DNA from: Altererythrobacter sp.
Lineage (GTDB): Bacteria; Pseudomonadota; Alphaproteobacteria; Sphingomonadales; Sphingomonadaceae
Reading direction: 5' to 3'
NCBI GenBank assembly: GCA_024636575.1
Contig: JAGXGU010000084.1
Location: 1-21,272 of the forward strand
Length of the DNA stretch: 21,272 nt
Shown here: positions 15,396 through 21,272 of the stretch, piece by piece
Layout: every line of letters starts with the position of its first letter
Position numbering within the stretch: the first letter of the stretch is position 1
Position numbers and translations under genes: made by a program
Notes under the pieces: generated by a model
Database searches by the model: none
The model's input: the letters and a program-made list of their open reading frames with translations, nothing else
What the model was told of the DNA's origin: nothing

Positions 15396-15632
15396 TCAGT
15401 CCAGACCAAGCGCCGATTTATATACGTCGAGAATTGTTTCCATCTCGCTGCGGTCATCGGGCTTCATTTTGCGCAGGCGAACCACCTGCCGCATGATCTT
15501 GGGATCGTAACCGACCGCTTTCGCTTCGCCGTAAACATCGCGAATATCGTCGGCGATGCCCTTCTTTTCTTCTTCCAGTCGCTCGATACGTTCGATCAGC
15601 AGGCGCAGGCGGTCGTCGGTGGCTTCGGCCAT
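15396..15632 (-). CDS. gapR: GapR (DUF2312) nucleoid-associated protein
   Basis: The 78-residue alpha-helical protein has RLLIERIERLEEEKKGIADD followed by VYGEAKAVGYDPKIMRQVVRLRK, the DUF2312 signature. In Caulobacter GapR is a DNA-clamping protein that binds overtwisted DNA ahead of replication and transcription forks. The family is largely alphaproteobacterial. I chose the ATG at 15632, with GGAG eight bases upstream; an ATG at 15638 is only two bases from the same site. It is 88 bases downstream of the DUF1244 gene. Confidence 0.92.
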   Translation of the reverse strand: MAEATDDRLRLLIERIERLEEEKKGIADDIRDVYGEAKAVGYDPKIMRQVVRLRKMKPDDRSEMETILDVYKSALGLD

Positions 15633-15720
15633 CTTCATTACTCCGGATGTTTGAGAATCAGTTGAAGCGCGTAGTAGCGAGGCCGGGCCGCGGGGTGAAG
15701 CGGTGTTGGAAGGTTTTGCC

Positions 15721-16032
15721 CTATCCGCTGTTTTTCGCCACGCTTTGCGCCATGCGCGCCAATTGTTCGTCCGTCGCGGGGAATTGGCGGGTCGCCTTCC
15801 ACTCATCCCCCGGCATCCCGTGGATTACCGCCCGGGCAGCCGCCTTGTCGCCGTCGAAACCGGCATCCACGATCCAGTCCGCCAGGCAATTACGGCAAAA
15901 ACCCGCCAGGCCCATCAGATCGATGTTCTGCGCATCATGGCGGTGCTGCAAATGGCGCACCAGCCGCCGGAAAGCCGCCGCCGCGATGGCATCTGGCAGG
16001 CTATCGATAGTGTTGCTTGAATTCGTATCCAT
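15721..16032 (-). CDS. DUF1244 family protein
   Basis: The 103-residue protein contains FRRLVRHLQHRHDAQNIDLM followed by LAGFCRNCLADW, the DUF1244 pattern with a CxxC pair, which could bind a metal. The family has no assigned function and is mostly found in Alpha- and Gammaproteobacteria. I chose the ATG at 16032 (MDTNSSN) with AAGGA eight bases upstream; 16038 (MIMDTNSSN) is possible. It is divergent from pyruvate kinase across 47 bases and precedes gapR. Confidence 0.82.
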   Translation of the reverse strand: MDTNSSNTIDSLPDAIAAAAFRRLVRHLQHRHDAQNIDLMGLAGFCRNCLADWIVDAGFDGDKAAARAVIHGMPGDEWKATRQFPATDEQLARMAQSVAKNSG

Positions 16033-16079
16033 TATCATCGTCCTTGTGCTGTCATGCCGCTCTGGCATAGGCGTGCCAT

Positions 16080-17534
16080 ATGGCAAAGCTCGAACCCAGA
16101 GGCCGCAAGGTCAAGATCCTCGCAACGGTCGGTCCGGCCAGCAGCTCACCTGAAATGTTGCGCAAATTGTTCAGGGCGGGGGTCGACGCCTTCCGCGTCA
16201 ACATGAGCCATGGCGAACACACGGTCCACGCCGAAACCTTCGCCGCGATCCGCGCGATGGAGAAGGAATTCCAACGCCCGATTGCGATTCTTTGCGATTT
16301 GCAGGGTCCGAAATTGCGGGTCGGCAAATTCAGGGATGGCCGCGCGGTAATCCGCCATTCGGGCCATTTCACGCTCGACCGCAATCCCGAACCGGGTGAC
16401 GATACCCGTGTCGAATTGCCGCATCCCGAATTTTTCGGGCTGCTGGAAAAGGGCCAGCGCCTACTGATCAATGACGGCAAGATCCAGCTGAAAGTGATCA
16501 GCGCGGACGACAATGCAATTCTCTGTTCTGCGGTGGTTGGCGGCGTGATCTCTGACCGCAAGGGCGTGAATGTGCCGGATGCCGAAATCCCCATTCCCGC
16601 CCTGACCGAGAAGGACCGGCGCGATCTATCCTTTGCCGTGAGCCAGGGGGCCGACTGGATCGGCCTGTCCTTCGTCCAGCGCCCGGAAGATCTGGCCGAA
16701 GCGCGCAAATTGATGGGCGGGTATGGCGCGCTGTGCGCCAAGATCGAAAAGCCGATGGCGATCCGCCGCCTCGATGAAATCCTCGAAATGTGTGATGGGG
16801 TGATGGTCGCGCGCGGTGATCTGGGCGTCGAATTGCTGCCCGAAGAAGTTCCGCCGCTGCAGAAGAAAATCGTCAACAAGGCGCGGATGCTGGGCAAGCC
16901 GGTGATCGTGGCCACACAGATGCTGGAAAGCATGATCGAAAGCCCGGCCCCGACCCGCGCAGAAGTGTCGGATGTGGCCAATGCAGTCTATGACGGGGCC
17001 GATGCAGTGATGCTGTCGGCCGAAACCGCAGCGGGCGAATGGCCTGAAGAAGCGGTTGCGATCATGGACCGGATCGCCGCGCAGGTAGAACGCGACGAAG
17101 GGTATCTCGCCCGCGTCCGATTCCTTGACACGCCGCCCGATGCAACCACGGCGGATGCGCTCAGCCATGCCTGCATGACCATCGCGGACACCGTGCCAAT
17201 CTCGGCCATCACCGTGTTCACCGGCTCCGGCTCTACGGCGCGGCGTGTCGCACGTGAACGGCCTTCGGTACCGATGCTGGTACTGACCCCTTCAGACCGC
17301 ACTGCCCGCCGCCTGGCATTGCTGTGGGGCGCACATCCGGTGATCACCAGGGACATCGGCAGCTTCGAAGAAATGATTGCCAAGGGCAAACGCATGGCCC
17401 TGCGCCACGGCTTCGGCAAAGCCGGCAGCAAGATGATCGCACTGGCGGGTGTACCGTTCGGAACCCCGGGCAGCACGAATTTGCTGCATGTGGTGACGCT
17501 GGCGGGCGACGAACTGGAAAAGCATCGGAGGTAA
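16080..17534 (+). CDS. pyk: Pyruvate kinase
   Basis: The 484-residue enzyme converts phosphoenolpyruvate and ADP to pyruvate and ATP in the cytosol. The N-terminus KVKILATVGPAS, R39 and N41 (FRVNMSHGEH), CDLQGPKLRVG, the metal/substrate motif AKIEKP (K221, E223) and GDLGVE (246-251) are all present. So is the signature VATQMLESMIESPAPTRAEV with DAVMLSAETAAGEWP. The C-terminal regulatory domain is complete. The gene is divergent from DUF1244 and converges on gltX across a hairpin at 17595-17622. Confidence 0.97.
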   Translation: MAKLEPRGRKVKILATVGPASSSPEMLRKLFRAGVDAFRVNMSHGEHTVHAETFAAIRAMEKEFQRPIAILCDLQGPKLRVGKFRDGRAVIRHSGHFTLDRNPEPGDDTRVELPHPEFFGLLEKGQRLLINDGKIQLKVISADDNAILCSAVVGGVISDRKGVNVPDAEIPIPALTEKDRRDLSFAVSQGADWIGLSFVQRPEDLAEARKLMGGYGALCAKIEKPMAIRRLDEILEMCDGVMVARGDLGVELLPEEVPPLQKKIVNKARMLGKPVIVATQMLESMIESPAPTRAEVSDVANAVYDGADAVMLSAETAAGEWPEEAVAIMDRIAAQVERDEGYLARVRFLDTPPDATTADALSHACMTIADTVPISAITVFTGSGSTARRVARERPSVPMLVLTPSDRTARRLALLWGAHPVITRDIGSFEEMIAKGKRMALRHGFGKAGSKMIALAGVPFGTPGSTNLLHVVTLAGDELEKHRR

Positions 17535-17594
17535 GCGCCTCTGCGTTACATTCCTGTTCTTCCTTATGGGCATCGTATCGCGGGCGAGCGGAGT

Positions 17595-17625
17595 GGATGA
17601 CAAAGTGCCACCTTTGTCATCCTGA
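17595..17625. terminator. Hairpin between convergent pyk and gltX
   Basis: GGATGACAAAG (17595-17605) and CTTTGTCATCC (17612-17622) form a perfect 11-bp stem with a six-base loop. The following T run is poor (TGATTT), so as an intrinsic terminator it is imperfect. Its place between two convergent genes suggests a bidirectional transcript-end structure. Confidence 0.55.
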
Positions 17626-17627
17626 TT

Positions 17628-18974
17628 TCAATTTGCAGCCCTATCCAGTCTTCGCCGGGCGGTTTCCTCGCCCAGGACCAGCAGCAATTCGGCCATGTCC
17701 GGGCCGTGGTCCATCCCGGTCAGCGCCTGGCGGAGCGGGAGGAACAGCGATTTGCCTTTCCGGCCGGTCGCTTCCTTTAGCGCGCCGGTCAGCGCATGCC
17801 ACGGGTCCTCTGCGGCGAAATCCAGCGCCTTTGCCGCTTGCGCCAGATAGGCGCGGTCATCGTCTGAAAACTCGGGCAAATCGATCGGGCCGGTGACGAT
17901 CCGCCACCACTCCGCTGCATCGGCCACGATCGCTAGATTGGGGCGGACCGCGTACCATGCGGCTTCGTCCATCCCATCGGGAAGCCGTTCCTTTACAACC
18001 TCATACTCCATCTGATGGACGATGGCGGTGTTGACCCGGTCCAGATCGGCATCGTCGAATTTGGCGGGCGCGCGTCCGAATGTACTCAGGTCGAAACTGT
18101 CCACCAGCGCCTGCCGGTCTGCAATCGGTTCGACCGGCTGCGAAGTGCCCAGCCGCGCCAGCAGCGCGACGATGGCGTCCGGCTCAATCCCGCGTTCCTG
18201 GAAACTTTCGCAGCCCAGGGAACCCAGCCGCTTGGACAATTTGCCTTCCTTGCCCATCAGCAGCGCCTCATGCGCGAAACGTGGCGGAACGGCGCCCAAC
18301 GCTTCGAACATCTGCACCTGAACGGCGGTGTTGGACACGTGATCCTCGCCCCGCAGAACATCGGTAATGCCCATTTCGATATCGTCGACCGCGCTGGGCA
18401 GCATGTACAGCCACGATCCATCGGCGCGGCGGATCACCGGGTCGGACAGGGCAGCGGGATCGAAATGCTGCGGACCACGCACGCCGTCTTCCCAGGTGAT
18501 AGGGCTGTCATGGTCGAGCAGGAACCGCCAATGAGGATGGGCACCCTCGGCAGCCTTCGCGGCGTGATCGGCCTCGGTCAGTTTCAGCGCGCCGCGATCA
18601 TAAATCGGCGGCAGACCCCGGCCCAATTGCACCTTGCGCTTCAGATCCAGTTCCTGCGCAGTTTCATAAGCGCGGTAAACACGCCCGCTGGCCTTCAGGG
18701 TTTCGAAAGCAGCTTCATAATGAGCCAGGCGGTCAGACTGGCGTTCTTCCCCGTCCACATCCAGACCGAGCCACGCCAGATCGGCGCGGATGCCGGTCAC
18801 AAATTCTTCGCGGCTGCGCTCCGCATCGGTGTCGTCAATCCGCAGCATGAATTTCCCCGAGCCGCCGGTTTCCTTGGCCTTGCGGGCAAGGAACCAATTA
18901 TGCAGCGCCGTGCGGATATTGCCGACGTGCAGATTGCCGGTGGGCGAAGGGGCGAAACGGGTGATCGTGGTCAT
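17628..18974 (-). CDS. gltX: Glutamate--tRNA ligase
   Basis: The 448-residue class I synthetase charges tRNA with glutamate. The HIGH-type motif is HVGN (residues 16-19, TRFAPSPTGNLHVGNIRTAL) and the KMSKS-type motif is KLSKR (245-249, MGKEGKLSKRLGSL). FMLRIDDTD and VLRGEDHVSNT are also typical. The Cys-rich zinc site of some GluRS enzymes is absent. Many alphaproteobacteria have two GluRS paralogues, and this shorter form may be the second or may also charge tRNA-Gln for the amidotransferase route; the sequence alone does not decide. It follows a small lipoprotein gene by 27 bases. Confidence 0.95.
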   Translation of the reverse strand: MTTITRFAPSPTGNLHVGNIRTALHNWFLARKAKETGGSGKFMLRIDDTDAERSREEFVTGIRADLAWLGLDVDGEERQSDRLAHYEAAFETLKASGRVYRAYETAQELDLKRKVQLGRGLPPIYDRGALKLTEADHAAKAAEGAHPHWRFLLDHDSPITWEDGVRGPQHFDPAALSDPVIRRADGSWLYMLPSAVDDIEMGITDVLRGEDHVSNTAVQVQMFEALGAVPPRFAHEALLMGKEGKLSKRLGSLGCESFQERGIEPDAIVALLARLGTSQPVEPIADRQALVDSFDLSTFGRAPAKFDDADLDRVNTAIVHQMEYEVVKERLPDGMDEAAWYAVRPNLAIVADAAEWWRIVTGPIDLPEFSDDDRAYLAQAAKALDFAAEDPWHALTGALKEATGRKGKSLFLPLRQALTGMDHGPDMAELLLVLGEETARRRLDRAAN

Positions 18975-19001
18975 GACCCGTCGCTTAGCGCCGGAAAGGG
19001 A

Positions 19002-19496
19002 TTATTGCGAGAAGAGTGTGACCGTATGCCCCGCGCCCGAAAACTCGATCCCGTTGGCCGAAGTGCGCCGCGCCTGCGCCGCCTGATCGAATGCACGGGC
19101 AATGGCATCTTCTTCCGGGAGCAGTCCGCGTTGGCAGCTCGTCACGGGCACGCGGCTCGCAGCCAGAACTTCGCCAACAAGGGTATAAGCCCATTTGAAC
19201 CGGATACATTGCGACTGAACCTCGATTTCATCGTCCGATATCGAGGCGCTTATGCCGTGAGGCAGGTTGATGTCCTGCCCATCGACCCCCGCCACCCGGT
19301 ATTCGCCGACCAATGCAGCCGACGTCATCATCGTGCCTTCGGCGATTGCGGGCCGACTTTCGGAAGCGGGAGATTCCGGAGCAGTAGATTTCGGGGCGGG
19401 GGATTCCAGGGCGGGAGACTCCGGGGCAGGAGATTCTGGGGCGGGAGGTGAACAGGCGGCAAGCACCGGAAAGATGATCAGGGGAATGATGCGCAT
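19002..19496 (-). CDS. Small lipoprotein with Glu-Ser-Pro-Ala-Pro repeats and a META/HslJ-like C-terminus
   Basis: The 164-residue protein has a lipoprotein signal with the lipobox LAAC (12-15), then a repeat region of ESPAP-like pentapeptides at residues 21-45 (a flexible spacer). A compact domain from about residue 55 follows (ALVGEYRVAGVDGQDINLP...QCIRFKWAYTLVG...VTSCQRGL...GHTVTLF). The pattern of a Cys near 'C-x-R-F/Y', a 'T-S/M-x-C' pair and a terminal 'V-T-L' strand resembles META/HslJ domains, but I am not sure of this. The ATG at 19496 is preceded by GAGGAAGG eight bases upstream. It lies upstream of gltX and may share a transcript with it. Confidence 0.7.
   Translation of the reverse strand: MRIIPLIIFPVLAACSPPAPESPAPESPALESPAPKSTAPESPASESRPAIAEGTMMTSAALVGEYRVAGVDGQDINLPHGISASISDDEIEVQSQCIRFKWAYTLVGEVLAASRVPVTSCQRGLLPEEDAIARAFDQAAQARRTSANGIEFSGAGHTVTLFSQ
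19362..19436 (-). repeat. Five-copy 15-base tandem repeat in the lipoprotein gene
   Basis: Five imperfect 15-base units encode ESPAP, ESPAL, ESPAP, KSTAP and ESPAS. The third-position differences between copies show they are old or decayed. The unit length keeps the frame, so copy number could vary between strains. Confidence 0.8.
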
Positions 19497-19622
19497 GACC
19501 GAAACCTTCCTCGCGTGTGTTGGCGGATGAAAGCACCATCATACCCCCCTTGACGGCGATCTGGAATGGTCTGGCGGCAAATTCTGCTGGATCGCTCTGC
19601 CCGGCCCGCTAATGTCGCGGCC

Positions 19623-20756
19623 ATGATAGATGATACAGGGCTCTCTCGGGCCATCTCCGACGCCCATTTGCCCGGTGCAGCGTGTCTGATCGTTGACCGG
19701 GATACTGTACGATACAGCCGCAGCTTCGGCTTTGCCGATGCACCTGCCAAAGTCCCCATGAAGATCGACACAATCTGTCAGATCGCGTCGATGACGAAGG
19801 CGCTGGTGTCCCTCGGCATAATGCAATTGGTGGAAGGGGGGCGGATCGAGCTCGACGCGCCGATTGGCGATGTGCTGCCCGAACTGGCCGATCCGCAGGT
19901 GCTGACCGGTTTTGCCGAAGATGGCTCGCCGATCCTGCGCCCCGCAGCGCGGCCAATCACTTTGCGGCATTTGCTGACCCATACTTCCGGCCTTGGTTAC
20001 GCTTTCGTCCAGCCGGAAATCTTGCGATATTACCAAGCCGTGGGAATTCCGGCAGCGGGTTCGAAGGCCAGCATCACCATGCCGCTGCTGTTCGATCCGG
20101 GTGACGATTGGGCCTACGGTGTCTCGACCGATTGGGCGGGCCTGGCGATTGAGGCGGTCACCGGCACCGATTTGCAAAGCTATCTTTCGGCCAATGTATT
20201 CAGTCCTCTGGGTTTGAAGAACACTGTCTTTCGGGACACGCTACCGGCAGGTGCGGCCAAGGTGCACGTGCGAAATCCGGAAGGCGGCTTTGTACTGAAC
20301 CCGCTCTATCTGGGCGGAGGCGAGTTTCATGGCGGCGGGGGCGGATTGACCTCCACCACGGAAGACTACGCCCGGTTCCTGCAGATGATGCTGCGCGGCG
20401 GAGAACTGGACGGCAACCGGCTGCTGAAGACAGACACCATCGCCGAAATGATCCGCAACCAGGTCGGCGAAATCCGCGCCGGTCACATGACCACCGCCAT
20501 GCCGGCATTCGCGGTGCCATTTGATACGTTCCCCGACCAGCACACCGGATGGGGGCTCGGCTTCCTGATCAATCCCGAGCCAATTCCTGGTGGCCGTTCA
20601 GCCGGTAGCCTGTGCTGGGCCGGGATTTTCAATTCCTACTACTGGATCGACCCAATCGCCGGAGTAGCGGGCGTGTTCATGAGCCAGATTGCGCCGTTCG
20701 GCGACCCGGGGGCGCTGGTAGCTTTCAAGGCGCTGGAGGAGATGGCTTACAGCTAA
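19623..20756 (+). CDS. Serine hydrolase, beta-lactamase/family VIII esterase fold
   Basis: The 377-residue protein has the SxxK motif S56-M-T-K59 (QIASMTKALVS), LLTHTSGLGY, and a probable catalytic Tyr165 (DWAYGVSTD). A late WAG-type segment (LCWAGIFNSYYWIDP) and a terminal FMSQIAPF match class C beta-lactamase-related esterases (EstB/family VIII). Substrates are usually esters, sometimes beta-lactams; this one is unknown. No signal peptide is visible, so it is probably cytosolic. Start choice is uncertain: 19623 begins directly before the conserved fold, while an ATG at 19566 adds 19 residues. Neither has a strong Shine-Dalgarno. It converges on rpoC across a strong terminator. Confidence 0.85.
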   Translation: MIDDTGLSRAISDAHLPGAACLIVDRDTVRYSRSFGFADAPAKVPMKIDTICQIASMTKALVSLGIMQLVEGGRIELDAPIGDVLPELADPQVLTGFAEDGSPILRPAARPITLRHLLTHTSGLGYAFVQPEILRYYQAVGIPAAGSKASITMPLLFDPGDDWAYGVSTDWAGLAIEAVTGTDLQSYLSANVFSPLGLKNTVFRDTLPAGAAKVHVRNPEGGFVLNPLYLGGGEFHGGGGGLTSTTEDYARFLQMMLRGGELDGNRLLKTDTIAEMIRNQVGEIRAGHMTTAMPAFAVPFDTFPDQHTGWGLGFLINPEPIPGGRSAGSLCWAGIFNSYYWIDPIAGVAGVFMSQIAPFGDPGALVAFKALEEMAYS

Positions 20757-20843
20757 GCAGGCAACTTGGTATGAAGGCCGCAAGCCGCACCGGTGGGTAC
20801 CATTCACGATGATGTGAGCCGGCACACTTCCATAGGTCAAAAG

Positions 20844-20879
20844 AAAGGCCCCGCCGGATTGCTCCGGCGGGGCCTTTTT
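20844..20879. terminator. Strong bidirectional intrinsic terminator after the hydrolase and rpoC
   Basis: AAAGGCCCCGCCGGA (20844-20858) and TCCGGCGGGGCCTTT (20863-20877) make a perfect 15-bp stem with loop TTGC and a T run (20875-20879). On the minus strand the stem is followed by TTTC and TTTT, so it can end both the hydrolase transcript and the rpoC transcript. Confidence 0.92.
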
Positions 20880-20900
20880 GTGCATTGGGCTACAGGCTTA

Positions 20901-21272
20901 TTAAGCCGTGTCGCCGTCCGCTGCGTCTTCGTTCAGGTAATCGCCTGCATCCGCATCGAGGCCGTGGGTTTCGCCCTCGACTGCTGCCAGCGGATCGTCA
21001 CCAATGGCAGCTTCCGGGCCCTGGGCGAGTTCCGCCGCGTGCTCTTCTTCTGCCGTATTGGCTGCAACGATTGCATCCTGTGCCTTCTTCCACGAAGCGC
21101 GCAATGCGGCGTCGCGGCTGTTGGCGGTAACGCGCATGCGGTTCATGCCGGCGCCGGTACCCGCCGGGATCAGGCGGCCAACGATGACGTTTTCCTTCAG
21201 ACCGATCAGCGAATCCTTCTTTCCTTCGACCGAAGCCTGCGTCAGCACGCGGGTCGTTTCCTGGAAGGAAGC
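20901..21272 (-). CDS. rpoC: DNA-directed RNA polymerase subunit beta' (partial, C-terminus only)
   Basis: The last 123 residues plus the stop codon of the beta' subunit are present; the gene runs off the right edge. The segment SFQETTRVLTQASVEGKKDS followed by GLKENVIVGRLIPAGTG is the invariant end of RpoC (conserved domain 5 region), here followed by a longer acidic tail (PEAAIGDDPLAAVEGETHGL, then DYLNEDAADGDTA) typical of alphaproteobacterial RpoC. The stop is TAA at 20901-20903. The strong hairpin at 20844-20879 ends the operon. Confidence 0.96.
   Translation of the reverse strand, partial: ASFQETTRVLTQASVEGKKDSLIGLKENVIVGRLIPAGTGAGMNRMRVTANSRDAALRASWKKAQDAIVAANTAEEEHAAELAQGPEAAIGDDPLAAVEGETHGLDADAGDYLNEDAADGDTA

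Noticed and set aside
19362..19436. Possible CRISPR-like array
   Set aside because: The units are adjacent 15-base copies with no spacers and encode an in-frame peptide repeat, so it is a coding tandem repeat.
18015..19451. 478-codon open frame on the plus strand
   Set aside because: It is antisense to gltX and the lipoprotein gene; its end is the reverse reading of the Pro/Ser repeat. No motif or ribosome site supports it.

Overview
The window looks like chromosomal DNA of an alphaproteobacterium, probably order Sphingomonadales (Erythrobacteraceae/Sphingomonadaceae-like). The reasons are the GC-rich coding sequence, dense gene packing with 1-4 base stop/start overlaps, the alphaproteobacterial small proteins GapR (DUF2312) and DUF1244, and the style of the housekeeping proteins. 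This placement is inference from protein style; no database comparison was made. Almost everything is core metabolism or information processing. No rRNA, tRNA, CRISPR array, transposase or phage gene was seen.

Layout. Positions 1-290 hold the start of a Tat-exported, lipobox-bearing dienelactone-hydrolase-family protein (minus strand, runs off the window). Positions 420-3703 (minus) form a likely operon: an FMN-dependent nitronate monooxygenase/FabK-like protein, purU, and an acyltransferase-3 membrane protein. katG (plus) is divergent from it and ends in a good intrinsic terminator. Positions 6164-9859 (minus) are a tightly packed set: aspartokinase, a CPA1 cation/proton antiporter and purT. 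ubiG is divergent from the aspartokinase gene and converges on a glycerophosphodiester phosphodiesterase gene, whose start overlaps an upstream Spx/ArsC-family gene.

Positions 12109-13718 are different in character. They hold a 320-base non-coding stretch, then a gene of clearly lower GC encoding a membrane sensor kinase. Its N-terminus matches the plant ETR1 ethylene/copper-binding domain at every key residue I could recall, and its C-terminus is an HWE-type histidine kinase. A 33-codon ORF with a perfect Shine-Dalgarno follows ruvC on the opposite strand. This is the most unusual part of the window.

Positions 13719-16032 (minus) carry DUF1244, gapR, yebC, a DUF3147-like membrane protein and ruvC. 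yebC, DUF3147 and ruvC are linked by 1-base stop/start overlaps. Pyruvate kinase (plus) is divergent from DUF1244 and converges on gltX across an 11-bp perfect hairpin. A small lipoprotein gene with a Glu-Ser-Pro-Ala-Pro repeat precedes gltX. A serine beta-lactamase-fold hydrolase (plus) then faces the 3' end of rpoC (minus) across a very strong bidirectional terminator.

Functional links: PurU releases formate from 10-formyl-THF and PurT consumes formate, so the two purine/one-carbon genes on either side of katG are probably partners. yebC-ruvC is a widespread pairing of a translation/regulatory factor with Holliday-junction resolution.
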